A program made the translations under genes and the position numbers. A stretch of DNA of 57,063 bases from Cetobacterium sp050033475 (GTDB taxonomy: Bacteria > Fusobacteriota > Fusobacteriia > Fusobacteriales > Fusobacteriaceae). The notes below the pieces were generated by a model. That model was given only the letters and a program-made list of their open reading frames with translations. It did not search any database and was not told the origin of the DNA. Each line of letters starts with the position of its first letter. The stretch's first letter is position 1. Where the stretch lies: contig NZ_CP188326.1 in NCBI RefSeq assembly GCF_050033475.1, positions 1 through 57,063 on the forward strand, given 5' to 3'. Positions 33,827 to 42,731 of the stretch are shown piece by piece.

Positions 33827-35104
33827 AGAAATCATTATATTTAAAATAACATTATCAGTTTCTTTCATTCCTTTGGAAGCTAGTATTCCAACATTTTTAA
33901 TAGTATCTTCAATATCGGTTCCAATAATTCCATCGCCAGTTTTTAAGTTTTTATTAGCTTTAGCAAGCAAATACCCATCAAAAGCAGCATAAACACTAGA
34001 CGCAATTTTCATTGCACAGGAAGCTTTAGCACCGTCACAAATAACGCCAGATAGATTTCCTAAAGTATTGCTTATGGAATTAGCAACAACGTCGTAGGAT
34101 TCATTATTAAGAAAAGCTATTGCAGCTGCTATACCACCAGAAGCACAGATTGCTCCACAATAAGCCGATAATCTTCCAACATTAGTTTTAATATGTATAG
34201 TTGTCAAATGAGAAACAAATAAAGCTCTAATAAGAGTATCTTCATCAATATTTTTTTCTATGCAATATTTTATAACTGGGAGAGAAGCTGTCATTCCTTG
34301 ATTACCACTTCCACTAGTTGTCATTACAGGAAGAGGACAACCACTCATTCTAGCATCACTACCAGCACTGGCAAAAGCAGCACATTTATTTTTTAAATCA
34401 TTTCCATAATATCCCTCTTCAATAGCCTTCATAATATTTTTTCCAATATTAACACCGTAAGATTCTTTTAAACCTTCTTCTGCAATTGCACTATTATATA
34501 AAATTACATTTGAAAAAATGGGTTTTATAAGAGTGATATCGATAGATTTAGCCATATCATAAATTCTTTTTACAGTTAGTATTTTTCTATCAGTTAAAGA
34601 AGAATTGAAATCTCCATCATTGCATGGATTTTCAAGAATAATATGTCCATTTTTTTCAATTTTAGTAATATTTGTATGAAGATGTTTAATTTCAATAGAT
34701 GCACTATTTTCCCCAGAAAAACCAACTATTTTTATATAAAGTTTAAGATCATTATTAGCTTTATAAACACTTATTTTAGATAAGTAGTTTTTAACAGTAG
34801 GCAATAAATCTTTAGGGACATCGCTAATAACTAATAAGTTTTTATTACTATCACCGGCAATTATTCCTAAAGCAATTGCAACTTCAATACCGGCCATTCC
34901 ACCACTATTTGGTACTATGACACTTTTTACATTTTTAATAATATTACCAGATAAATATATTTCAACTTTTTCTGGAAGAGAACCTAAAATTTTTTTTAAT
35001 TTAGCTCCAGCGAAGGCCAAAGCAATAGGTTCAGTACAGCCTTCTGCAGGGACAATTTCTTCTTTTAATATATTTAATATATTAGAAGTTAAATCGGTAT
35101 TCAT
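33821..35104 (-). CDS. CyuA/YhaM-type L-cysteine desulfidase (serine dehydratase-alpha-like)
   Basis: A 427-aa cytoplasmic iron-sulfur enzyme of the UPF0597 family, which degrades L-cysteine to pyruvate, ammonia and sulfide. Cysteines likely to bind the cluster are in VPAEGCTEP near residue 22, AGSDARMSGCPLPVMTTSGSG near 258, SAYCGAICASGGIAAA near 317 and VICDGAKASCAMK near 352. The TSGSGNQG motif is typical. AAAGGAGG precedes the ATG. The next minus-strand gene upstream encodes an unrelated exported protein, so it appears monocistronic. It fits amino-acid fermentation. Confidence 0.88.
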   Translation of the reverse strand: MNTDLTSNILNILKEEIVPAEGCTEPIALAFAGAKLKKILGSLPEKVEIYLSGNIIKNVKSVIVPNSGGMAGIEVAIALGIIAGDSNKNLLVISDVPKDLLPTVKNYLSKISVYKANNDLKLYIKIVGFSGENSASIEIKHLHTNITKIEKNGHIILENPCNDGDFNSSLTDRKILTVKRIYDMAKSIDITLIKPIFSNVILYNSAIAEEGLKESYGVNIGKNIMKAIEEGYYGNDLKNKCAAFASAGSDARMSGCPLPVMTTSGSGNQGMTASLPVIKYCIEKNIDEDTLIRALFVSHLTTIHIKTNVGRLSAYCGAICASGGIAAAIAFLNNESYDVVANSISNTLGNLSGVICDGAKASCAMKIASSVYAAFDGYLLAKANKNLKTGDGIIGTDIEDTIKNVGILASKGMKETDNVILNIMISK

Positions 35105-35263
35105 AGTTAATCCTCCTTTAGAAAATTTTTGGTAATAAAATTCTCTAAATATTTAATTATCAAATGGTATGTTTGAGTTCGGGTATATTTTAACACATTT
35201 TATGTGGTAAAGATACTGAAAAAAAAATAGTAATTAAAAAAAATAGACAAATTTTAAGTATAA

Positions 35264-35304
35264 AAAAGATATCCCTCTTGACTGGTCAAAGAGGGATATC
35301 TTTT
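35264..35304. terminator. Strong bidirectional terminator
   Basis: AAAGATATCCCTCTTGAC and its complement flank a 3-nt loop; A and T runs lie outside. It ends the exported coiled-coil gene. Confidence 0.75.
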
Positions 35305-35734
35305 AATTATTTGGCTCATTTTGAGCATTAATATCTGAATTTAAATTTTCAATTTTAATGACATTATTTTCAGTATTATTTTGAGAATTTAAATCATTAA
35401 TATTTAAAGAATCAATATCTTTTTTTAAACTTTCTACTTTATTAGAAATATATATTTCTATCTTTTTTTTATCTTCAATATTTTTTGTTGTATTTAATTT
35501 ATTATTAATTTTTGAATTTAAATCTTTTAAAGAAATTTCAATTTTTTCTTTAAGTTTTTTCTCTTCCTTAGAAGCTATATATTCTTTTGGAATAATGTTC
35601 TCTTTATTTTCAAATTTTGTAACTTTTTCATAAATTTTTTCAGCATTATTTTTAATAGAATCTTCATATTGATCGGCATAAGAAATATTAGTAAATGCAG
35701 GAATTAGCAACAAACATGCTAACTTAAAATTCAT
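35303..35734 (-). CDS. Exported coiled-coil protein of unknown function
   Basis: About 143 aa, beginning with a signal peptide (NFKLACLLLIPAFTNISYADQ, likely cleavage after SYA). The mature part is almost entirely charged helix (lysine, glutamate, asparagine rich) and should be a coiled coil, with an Asn-rich tail. Size and layout recall small fusobacterial surface proteins such as the FadA adhesin, but no FadA-specific sequence is seen and I do not assign it. ATG at 35734 is 10 bp from AGGGAG; a GTG at 35743 is too close to the site. Confidence 0.7.
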   Translation of the reverse strand: MNFKLACLLLIPAFTNISYADQYEDSIKNNAEKIYEKVTKFENKENIIPKEYIASKEEKKLKEKIEISLKDLNSKINNKLNTTKNIEDKKKIEIYISNKVESLKKDIDSLNINDLNSQNNTENNVIKIENLNSDINAQNEPNN

Positions 35735-35779
35735 AATTTTCACACTCCCTATAATATAATTGCTTATACCATTACTTTT

Positions 35780-37078
35780 TTAATCTTTAATTTCCTTTTT
35801 ATTTTTATAAAAAATTTTATATAGAAGTCCTCCAATAAATAAACCTAAAAGACCAAAAGAGATTTTTTCAAATGAAGATTGGAAAAGTAACCAAAAAGAT
35901 GTAATAATTGCAAAACAAGGAACAAAGTACCCTAAAGGTATTTTATATTGAGCTTTAGATATATTAATTTTTTTTCTTAAAATTATTACAGATAAAGCTG
36001 TTGGAATATATTCAACAAGTCTTGCTATGACTGTTAGTCCTGCTAAAAAAATAAAATTTCCATAAGACGCTAGTAAAATAACAAGAAATGAAGTAAGGAT
36101 TATAGAAATACCAGGAGTTCCATGATTATTTTTTTTACTAAAAATATTAGGTAGATATCCTGCTTCAGCCATAGCAGCGGCGGATCTAGGAGCTATAAAA
36201 GAAAGAGCAATATTAATTCCACCGATTGAAATTAATGTTGCAATAGTAACAAATAAAAAACCAATTTTTCCAATTATAGATGATGTAGCAGTAGCAATAG
36301 GAACAGTTGTTAGAGATAACTTATCTCCTAAAAGACCAATACAAATAAACATAATAATAAGATAAAAAATAGAACAAAATGAAATAACAGAAACAATAGC
36401 TTTAGGAAGATTTTTTTGAGGATTATCCATATCTTCAGCAGCTACAGCTAGTAAATCAAATCCAGTAAATGCATAAAAAATTATTAATGTTGAAGCTCCA
36501 AAATCACCAGAAAATAGACCTTTTTTTAAATTTATAATAAAAGGAGAAAAATTATTAAAATTTATAAAAAATAATCCAATAAGAACAAAAAATAATAATG
36601 GAATTAATTTACTGATTGTTATTATATTGTTTAAAAATTTTGAAAACTTTACACCAAGATAATTTAAAAGTCCTAAGAAGAAACAAAGTAAAAAAACAGC
36701 AATTTTATTAAAAAAAGGTGAATTTAATTGAGGATATAAACTGCTTAAAATAGTTAAAAAACCTTGCGTTTCTGCAGCCCAACTCACAATCCCAATAAAC
36801 CATGTAAAAATTCCTACTTCAAAACCTATAAAATCCCCAAAAGCAGCTTTAGCATAAATAAAAGCAGAACCATTTTTAGAAAAACGGCTTGAACACTCTG
36901 CAAAACATAAAGCAAGAGACAAAGCTAATAATGTATTTAATAAAATAACACAAAAACTTGCATTTCCAACATCAGCATATACTTTATTAGGAAGTAAAAA
37001 AATTCCAGACCCAATAATAGAATTTATTCCTAAAAAAAATATGCTCCAAAATCCTAATTTTTTATTAGAGGTTTCCAT
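35780..37078 (-). CDS. APC-family amino-acid permease
   Basis: A 432-aa carrier with about 12 membrane segments. The first helix has the family signature GINSIIGSGIFLLPN near residue 18, followed by AECSSRFSKNGSAFIYAKAAFG near 60 and YAFTGFDLLAVAAEDMDNPQKN near 203, which are typical of amino acid-polyamine-organocation transporters. Substrate is unknown. It is preceded by AAGGAAT and runs towards the exported coiled-coil gene, about 45 bp away. Confidence 0.85.
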   Translation of the reverse strand: METSNKKLGFWSIFFLGINSIIGSGIFLLPNKVYADVGNASFCVILLNTLLALSLALCFAECSSRFSKNGSAFIYAKAAFGDFIGFEVGIFTWFIGIVSWAAETQGFLTILSSLYPQLNSPFFNKIAVFLLCFFLGLLNYLGVKFSKFLNNIITISKLIPLLFFVLIGLFFINFNNFSPFIINLKKGLFSGDFGASTLIIFYAFTGFDLLAVAAEDMDNPQKNLPKAIVSVISFCSIFYLIIMFICIGLLGDKLSLTTVPIATATSSIIGKIGFLFVTIATLISIGGINIALSFIAPRSAAAMAEAGYLPNIFSKKNNHGTPGISIILTSFLVILLASYGNFIFLAGLTVIARLVEYIPTALSVIILRKKINISKAQYKIPLGYFVPCFAIITSFWLLFQSSFEKISFGLLGLFIGGLLYKIFYKNKKEIKD

Positions 37079-37209
37079 ACTTAATTCCTTTCTGTAATGT
37101 ATTTTATTTTCATTTTACTTAAAAAAAGCTGAAACTCCTCTTATACAAAAACTTAAAAAAGAAATTTTATATTTAATTAGAATATTCAAATAAAACTTTG
37201 GTGGTTATT

Positions 37210-37986
37210 ATGAAAAATAAGAAAGTAAAATTGCATGAAAATGATATTCTCTATATAGCTGGATATGTGGGAAAAATGATTTTAGAGTATGGTGGAGAAA
37301 CTTATAGAGCAGAAGATATGGTTGATAAAATTTGCAGATATTATGGTTTAGAGACAAATTCATTTGCTGTTTTAACAAGTATAATGACTTCTGTTAGGGG
37401 AAAAGAACAAAAATTTTATACAAGTATTGAAAAAATAAATGTTAGAACAATAAATGTTGAAAAAATATCAAAAATAAATAATTTAGTTCATGAAATAAAT
37501 AAGTATTCTTTTGAAGAATTTTTAATTTTAATAAAAAAAATTGATAAAGAAAAAACATATTCTTTTATATATATTTTAATAGGAAACTGTTTAGCTGCAG
37601 GGGCATTTGCATTTTTCTTTAAAGGAGATATAAGAGATTGTATATCCTCCTTTATAGGAGGAGCTTTAATATCCTTATTATGTTTTTATGGAAATAAACT
37701 TCAAATAAATAATTTTTTTATAAATTTGGTTGGTGGAATATTATCCTCAATATCAGCTTTTTTCTTTTATAAAGTTGGACTTATACACAATGTATCTATT
37801 TCAATCATATCAACTTTAATGCTTTTAGTTCCTGGAATAGCGTTTACAAATTCAATAAGAGATTTAATAGCAGGAGATTTGGTATCTGGTATTTCAAGGG
37901 GAGTAGAGGCATTTATGGTAGGAACTGCATTAGCGATAGGTTCTGGATTATCCCTATCGATTATAAAAACTATGGGGGGATTATAA
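37210..37986 (+). CDS. ThrE/YjjP-type exporter, N-terminal component
   Basis: The first of two genes that together make a threonine/serine exporter-like carrier (YjjP-YjjB exports organic acids in E. coli). Residues 8-110 are a soluble domain with the family pattern GKMILEYGGETYRAEDMVDKIC, followed by about five membrane segments ending GISRGVEAFMVGTALAIGSG. ATG at 37210 follows TGGTGG; an earlier GTG lies within that site. One base separates its stop from the next start, indicating tight coupling. Confidence 0.85.
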   Translation: MKNKKVKLHENDILYIAGYVGKMILEYGGETYRAEDMVDKICRYYGLETNSFAVLTSIMTSVRGKEQKFYTSIEKINVRTINVEKISKINNLVHEINKYSFEEFLILIKKIDKEKTYSFIYILIGNCLAAGAFAFFFKGDIRDCISSFIGGALISLLCFYGNKLQINNFFINLVGGILSSISAFFFYKVGLIHNVSISIISTLMLLVPGIAFTNSIRDLIAGDLVSGISRGVEAFMVGTALAIGSGLSLSIIKTMGGL

Positions 37987-37987
37987 T

Positions 37988-38449
37988 ATGAAAAATATAG
38001 TAATTCAAGTTTTAGCTTCAATTGTAGCTACTTATGGTTTTGGAATAGTTTTTAATGTTAGAGGACAAAAAATAATATATGCAAGTTTATGCGGAGGATT
38101 AGGCTGGCTTGTTTATAGCATATTAAATTATAATGGATTCACTGATTTAGTAGCGTATACTGCAGCGTCATCCTCTATAACAATATATTCAGAATTATTA
38201 TCTAAAAAATTAAGAATACCAACTATAGCTCTATTATTTCCAAGTATGATTCCTTTAGTTCCAGGTGGCGGGATATATTTTACAATGTATAATTTAGTTC
38301 AAGATAATATTAGTGGAGCAATTGAAAAATGTTTAGAGACATTTATAATTTCAGGTTCGATAGCAATTGGTATATTAATAGTATCTACCTTTTCTCAAAT
38401 ATATTATTATTTAATTAGGGAAAAAGAAATAGATGATCGTTATATATAA
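37988..38449 (+). CDS. ThrE/YjjB-type exporter, C-terminal component
   Basis: A 153-aa membrane protein with four to five helices and the family motif PSMIPLVPGGGIYFTMYNLV near residue 82. It corresponds to the YjjB half of the split exporter and directly follows the YjjP half. The substrate, amino acid or dicarboxylate, is not evident. A palindromic terminator follows. Confidence 0.85.
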   Translation: MKNIVIQVLASIVATYGFGIVFNVRGQKIIYASLCGGLGWLVYSILNYNGFTDLVAYTAASSSITIYSELLSKKLRIPTIALLFPSMIPLVPGGGIYFTMYNLVQDNISGAIEKCLETFIISGSIAIGILIVSTFSQIYYYLIREKEIDDRYI

Positions 38450-38481
38450 AAAAAACAGAGTATTTTATACTCTGTTTTTTA
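38446..38481. terminator. Bidirectional terminator
   Basis: ACAGAGTAT and ATACTCTGT arms with flanking A and T runs between the exporter pair and the thioredoxin-fold gene. Confidence 0.75.
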
Positions 38482-38742
38482 ATGTCCGCAATTACATCCA
38501 CAACTTCCAGAATGTTCAGAAGACTCATCAACGAATTTAGAGATTTGATCTAATCCAACAAGAACTTGAGGACCACTACATTTTTCAAGAACTAAAGAAG
38601 GAACAGATCTGATTCCATACATTTCAGCTAAATCTAAATTTTCTAATGCATTTAATATTTCTATATTATCAAAATCCGCTAGTAATTCTTTAGCAGGACC
38701 ACAATATTGACAAGTTGGTGTAGTAAATAATATTAATTTCAT
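38479..38742 (-). CDS. Small thioredoxin/glutaredoxin-fold protein with Cys-rich tail
   Basis: An 87-aa protein with redox centre CQYC near residue 11 and cis-proline motif SVPSLVLE near 48. Its C-terminus SGSCGCNCGH has three cysteines and a histidine and may bind a metal or serve as an extra redox relay. ATG at 38742 follows GGAGG. It stands alone between the exporter pair and the YjiH-type carrier. Partner reductase is unknown. Confidence 0.75.
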   Translation of the reverse strand: MKLILFTTPTCQYCGPAKELLADFDNIEILNALENLDLAEMYGIRSVPSLVLEKCSGPQVLVGLDQISKFVDESSEHSGSCGCNCGH

Positions 38743-38811
38743 AATAACCTCCATATGATACTTATTTGGTATACATATATAGTATTAAAACTTACTAAAA
38801 AAGTCAAGAAA

Positions 38812-40134
38812 TTAATTTCCAATTATTCCTAATTTTACTAGACTTAAACCAATTATATATATAACAGGAAAACAAATAATAGTTCTTAAGATAAAAAATT
38901 TAATTGCATCTAAAAAACTAAATCCAATTTTAGAATTAACTAAAATCATACCAGTTTCGCTTAAAAATATAAGTTGTGCGAAGGACAAAGTTCCAACAAT
39001 AAATCTTCCTAACTCGCTTTTACAGCTTTCAATGAAAAGAGTAGGTAAATACATATCGGAAAATCCTACAATTAAAGCTGGTGCCATTTGTTGAGATACT
39101 TCTTTAGAGAAACCTAATAGATATAAAATAGGTAATAAAGGCATTGAAATATATTTAAAAAATGCTGTATATTCAGCTAATACTAATCCAATAGTACCTA
39201 CACCCATAATAATAGGAATAAAAGTCACATAAATAATAAGTATTTTTGAAAAAGAATCTTTAATCATATCAATTTCAGAAGTCTCACTAGCTGTTTTAGC
39301 AGCAATTTTTAAAGCATATTTTAAACTTCTTTTTTCAGAAGATTCTGGAATAGGATTTTTATAATATTCATTTTTAAATTTTTTTAAAGGTAATCTCGCA
39401 ATTATAAATCCAGCAACTATAGTAGAAATAATAATTGTTCCATAAAAAATCCAAAATATAGATGAAAATTTTAAAATATCAGCTACTACAGCAGCAAAAG
39501 ATATTCCTACAATTGAAAAAGATGTAGCAATAATAACTGCTTGTTTTTGAGTATAATATCCTTTCTGATATTGTTGGTCTGTAACTACGATTCCAATAGT
39601 TCCATCTCCTAAAAAAGATGCTAGAGCATCAATTGCAGCAAATCCAGGAACTCTGAAAACCTTTTTCATAATAGGAGCAATTAATGTTCCTACAAACTCA
39701 ACTAATCCAAATGATGTTAATAAAGGCATTAATAAAACACCTATAAAAAATGTAACCATAAGGGAAGGGAGTAGGTCTAAAGCCATTAATCCTCCAGTAT
39801 TTTCATTTAAAATATATTTAGGACCCCATTTAAAAGATATCATTAAAAACATAACTGAACCGCAAATTCTTAAAAATGAAATTAATTTATTACTTATAAA
39901 AAGTTCATTTAAAAGTTGATCATTAAAGTTCTTTTTAATTAATCCTAATAAAGTTCCTATTATAGTTGTCACAGAAAAGGCAATTATTAATGCTTTAACC
40001 CATTGAGAATATCCTGTAATAACAAAAGTTTTAATATGTCCCATTATAATAGTCGATTCTCCTCCAATTGAGATAGGAGCTAAGAAAGCCAAAAGTCCAA
40101 GTAAAGAATAAAATCCAAATTTAAGTATAGCCAT
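38812..40134 (-). CDS. YjiH-family nucleoside-recognition (Gate) domain membrane protein
   Basis: A membrane protein of about 440 aa with ten or more hydrophobic segments and two Gate-type halves. Recognisable stretches are PISIGGESTIIMGHIKTF near residue 22, ALASFLGDGTIGIVVTDQQYQKGYYTQKQA near 170 and QMAPALIVGFSDMYLPTLFIES near 355. Family members are predicted carriers of an unknown small molecule. ATG at 40134 follows GGAGG by 6 bp; the longer reading begins within a hairpin upstream. Expression is probably attenuated by the structured leader and terminator at 40150-40320. Confidence 0.82.
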   Translation of the reverse strand: MAILKFGFYSLLGLLAFLAPISIGGESTIIMGHIKTFVITGYSQWVKALIIAFSVTTIIGTLLGLIKKNFNDQLLNELFISNKLISFLRICGSVMFLMISFKWGPKYILNENTGGLMALDLLPSLMVTFFIGVLLMPLLTSFGLVEFVGTLIAPIMKKVFRVPGFAAIDALASFLGDGTIGIVVTDQQYQKGYYTQKQAVIIATSFSIVGISFAAVVADILKFSSIFWIFYGTIIISTIVAGFIIARLPLKKFKNEYYKNPIPESSEKRSLKYALKIAAKTASETSEIDMIKDSFSKILIIYVTFIPIIMGVGTIGLVLAEYTAFFKYISMPLLPILYLLGFSKEVSQQMAPALIVGFSDMYLPTLFIESCKSELGRFIVGTLSFAQLIFLSETGMILVNSKIGFSFLDAIKFFILRTIICFPVIYIIGLSLVKLGIIGN

Positions 40135-40173
40135 AAAAAACCTCCAGAAATTAAAAATTTCTGCCAAAAAAAA

Positions 40174-40197
40174 ATGGCATATTAAAAAATATGCCTT
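40174..40197 (-). terminator. Attenuator terminator in the leader of the YjiH-type gene
   Basis: On the minus strand GGCATATT-TTTTA-ATATGCC is followed by nine to ten Ts, upstream of the gene's ribosome site. It should stop transcription before the gene unless the leader refolds. Confidence 0.75.
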
Positions 40198-40320
40198 TAG
40201 AGATTCCCGAGAAGGTGTATTACTATGGCAGCTTCGTAATACTAAATTTACAGTGTTATGACATCTTCGCCATCGGCCTTAGGCTCCGTGCATAAAAGTA
40301 AATTAACCTCATATTTAATT
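40198..40320 (-). ncRNA. Structured leader, riboswitch-like, class not recognised
   Basis: The leader has a compact three-way layout. P1 pairs 40306-40309 with 40213-40216; P2 pairs 40298-40304 with 40245-40251 and carries an inner TTATG/CATAA helix; P3 pairs 40236-40242 with 40217-40223. GCCAT at 40269-40273 is complementary to ATGGC at 40225-40229, so the P2 and P3 loops can kiss. An intrinsic terminator follows. I could not match its conserved residues to a known riboswitch family. Confidence 0.6.
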
Positions 40321-40327
40321 CTAGGTA

Positions 40328-40356
40328 AGTATACAGTTTATCAAACAAATTGTAAA
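40328..40356 (-). promoter_or_regulatory. Promoter of the YjiH-type gene leader
   Basis: TTTACA (40351-40356), 17 bp, TATACT (40328-40333) on the minus strand. It sits in the 305-bp gap between the YjiH-type gene and the divergent 82-aa gene; the rest of the gap is the leader and AT-rich sequence. Confidence 0.7.
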
Positions 40357-40439
40357 GAAATTTTTAAAAAAATATAAAAAATTAAAAAAGTGAAGTATAC
40401 TTGAAATATAATAGGGCTTAAATTACGAAGGAGGATTAT

Positions 40440-40688
40440 ATGAATAATATCAGAGAAATATTAGATACATCCTTTATATGTAAAAATACGAATTGTAAAT
40501 CACTTGAAGAATTTTTAGAATTTTTAGAATTACAAGAAGAAGATATTCATAAATTAAGTAATCATCAAGATGAAAGACTTAATAAAAAAATTGGAAAAAT
40601 GACACCTTATGAAAATACATTAGAATTTTTAAAAGCTGCTAAAATAGCCTATGTTGAAAAGACAATATTGAACGGATTAGATAAATAA
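40440..40688 (+). CDS. Small protein of unknown function (82 aa)
   Basis: A soluble, mostly helical 82-aa protein starting MNNIREILDTSFICKNTNCK, with CKNTNC near residue 14 that could bind a metal or be a single redox pair. No family is recognised. It has an excellent AAGGAGG ribosome site and its own perfect palindromic terminator, so it is very likely expressed. It is divergent from the YjiH-type gene and convergent with the Rrf2 regulator gene. Confidence 0.7.
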   Translation: MNNIREILDTSFICKNTNCKSLEEFLEFLELQEEDIHKLSNHQDERLNKKIGKMTPYENTLEFLKAAKIAYVEKTILNGLDK

Positions 40689-40710
40689 CCTAGGATATCC
40701 TAGGTTATTT
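40683..40710. terminator. Bidirectional palindromic terminator
   Basis: A perfect 28-bp palindrome, halves AAATAACCTAGGAT, spans the end of the 82-aa gene before the convergent Rrf2 gene. Confidence 0.75.
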
Positions 40711-40718
40711 ATCTAATA

Positions 40719-41120
40719 TTATTTAATTAATTTATCAAGAGTTACATCTTTTAAATTTTCTATAAGGTTTGTTCTAATATGTTTTAAATTAGAATGAATA
40801 GAACATATAGAACATTTTTCTAAATTACAAGCATCAGAATCCTCAAAACATGCATTTATTTTAACTCCGCCTTCAAGAGCGCAGATAATATCATAAATAT
40901 TAATGTCTTTAGAATCTCTATTTATAATATAACCACCTTTGGCTCCTCTGAAAGATTTTACAATAGATGCGGCTGTTAATTTTCCTAAAATTTTTAATGT
41001 AAATCTTAAACTTACTCCCGAGGTTTCAGAAATTTCCTTAGCATCTATTTTTTCACTATGGGAATTGCATAAAACGATGGCAATTCTAATTCCGTAATCA
41101 ACCTCTCTACTAATTAACAT
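40719..41120 (-). CDS. Rrf2-family transcriptional regulator
   Basis: A 133-aa winged-helix regulator: MLISREVDYGIRIAIVL at the start, EISETSGVSLRFTLKILGKL near residue 30 and GAKGGYIINRD near 59. Four cysteines occur in CFEDSDACNLEKCSIC near residue 92, the place where IscR and NsrR bind an iron-sulfur cluster, so a cluster-sensing role (redox, NO or Fe-S status) is plausible. Targets are not evident; the flavodiiron and NADH oxidase genes are candidates by function only. Confidence 0.87.
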   Translation of the reverse strand: MLISREVDYGIRIAIVLCNSHSEKIDAKEISETSGVSLRFTLKILGKLTAASIVKSFRGAKGGYIINRDSKDINIYDIICALEGGVKINACFEDSDACNLEKCSICSIHSNLKHIRTNLIENLKDVTLDKLIK

Positions 41121-41197
41121 AAAGCCTCCAAAATACTTACTATTCTTAAAAATATCAATATATTGTATGATATTTTTTTAATTAATTCAATCTATTT

Positions 41198-42634
41198 TTA
41201 TACTTTACTTTTTCTAAGTAAACCATAATTTTCTAAAATATATGGATTTTTATAAATATCATAAAAATTTAATTTTATAATTGGACATGATTCTTTTATA
41301 GATACTTCAAAACAATCTAACAGAAGTATGAAATCGTAGTTTATATTTTTAAAGTTAAAAAATTTTTCTAAACTATATATTTCAATTATTTCAATATTGT
41401 TAACTTGAAACAAATTATGAAGATATTGTTTAATTATTTTTCCTTTCCAATTATTAGAGCTAGTATCAATTATTAAAATATCTTTTTTGTGAATTATATT
41501 TATATTTTTATTATCCATAAAATTTTTAAAAAGAATTGTAAAGGAAATAATGTCTTCTTCATATATAGTACCAAGAAATAATTCAAGAGCATTTTTAAGT
41601 GTAAAATAAATAGGTAAATATGTTGGTGGTAAATCTATAGATGTTATATTACTTTCTTTTATATTATTTTCATATTTATATATAGCAACTTTAATTAAGC
41701 TATATATATTTTGTAAAAATTTTATATCAAAATCAAATTTTATATTAAATAAATTATTAATATAATTTATAAAATCTAAAAATTTAGGCTCTTTAATACC
41801 TTGTTTATAATTAGCATTATAAAGAGTAGAAGTTAAAAGGATAATATCAAAATTATCTAAAAAACTCTCTAATGATTTAGGAATTGCATTTTTTACTAAA
41901 TAATATTCTTTACTAAGAGAAAAATTTTTTAATAGTTCTTCTTCAGAGAAGTGTATTTTTTGTTTTCTAACTTGAGCAACTCCAATTATTAAAATAATAG
42001 TAGAATAGCTATAGTCAAAAATATAAATATTTTTTCTAACTAAATTAGAACAAAAATCTTCGATATTTCTTTTATTAAATTTGGAAAGAATTTCTTTAAA
42101 GAAATTCTTTTCTAAATTAGAAAACTTATCTTTTTTTAAATCTATCTTTAGAAGTGTTTCTATTAAAAATATTCTCATATTTTTTTCATTACCAATAATC
42201 TCAATTCCCTTGTTGCTAGAATTTTTTAAAAGAATTTCTTTAGAAGCTAGAATTTTTTTTATAGATATTAAGTCATTGTTAATAGTTCGTCTAGTTACAT
42301 CTAAAATTTGTGAAATTTTTTCGATATTTATAAATCGGTATAATAAAAGATTAGCCAATATAAATAATATCCGATCTTGACAGTCCAAATGTTGATATTG
42401 ATTTATTAAAGTAAAATATTTGTCATAATTTGAAGAAAAATCTAAAAATAAAAAATCTCCCTTTTTATGAATTATATTTAAATTATTTATATCTAAAATA
42501 TAATTTATTTTTTCAATATCGTATCTAATTGTTCTTGTAGAAACTGAATAATACTCAGAGAGAAAAGTAATATTTAGTTCTTTTTTTGTTAATAAATCTT
42601 TAAAAATTTCGGTGGCTCTTTTGTTTAAAACCAT
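41198..42634 (-). CDS. PRD/Mga-type transcriptional regulator, copy 1
   Basis: A 478-aa regulator with an N-terminal HTH (LNITFLSEYYSVSTRTIRYDIEKIN near residue 19), a second HTH (INIEKISQILDVTRRTINNDL near 97) and central helical domains like PTS-regulation domains. The C-terminal 80 residues resemble an EIIB-like domain (ILIIDTSSNNWKGKIIKQYL) ending ILENYGLLRKSKV. It is clearly paralogous to the protein at 50721-52085 and shares the same layout and ending. No PTS genes are in the window, so ligand and targets are unknown. GGAGG is 5 bp before the ATG. Confidence 0.8.
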   Translation of the reverse strand: MVLNKRATEIFKDLLTKKELNITFLSEYYSVSTRTIRYDIEKINYILDINNLNIIHKKGDFLFLDFSSNYDKYFTLINQYQHLDCQDRILFILANLLLYRFINIEKISQILDVTRRTINNDLISIKKILASKEILLKNSSNKGIEIIGNEKNMRIFLIETLLKIDLKKDKFSNLEKNFFKEILSKFNKRNIEDFCSNLVRKNIYIFDYSYSTIILIIGVAQVRKQKIHFSEEELLKNFSLSKEYYLVKNAIPKSLESFLDNFDIILLTSTLYNANYKQGIKEPKFLDFINYINNLFNIKFDFDIKFLQNIYSLIKVAIYKYENNIKESNITSIDLPPTYLPIYFTLKNALELFLGTIYEEDIISFTILFKNFMDNKNINIIHKKDILIIDTSSNNWKGKIIKQYLHNLFQVNNIEIIEIYSLEKFFNFKNINYDFILLLDCFEVSIKESCPIIKLNFYDIYKNPYILENYGLLRKSKV

Positions 42635-42697
42635 ATATCCTCCATATTAAAATTAAAACTTGGAAAAACATTTCAAAATAATGAACAATATTTCAAG

Positions 42698-42725
42698 TTG
42701 TTTTTTTTTGAAAATTCTGTAAAAT
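42698..42725 (+). promoter_or_regulatory. Promoter of the candidate small RNA
   Basis: TTGTTT (42698-42703), 16 bp, TAAAAT (42720-42725) within a gap between two minus-strand genes; it faces the opposite way from both. Confidence 0.5.
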
Positions 42726-42731
42726 AGTATG

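Noticed and set aside
35303..35734. FadA-type adhesin
   Set aside because: Size, signal peptide and coiled coil are similar, but no FadA-specific sequence is seen, so only a general exported coiled-coil call is made.
40256..40312. An 18-codon leader peptide in the YjiH-type leader (minus strand, from ATGAGGTTAATT)
   Set aside because: No ribosome site precedes it, codons are not enriched for any amino acid, and the stretch is explained by the helices of the leader fold.
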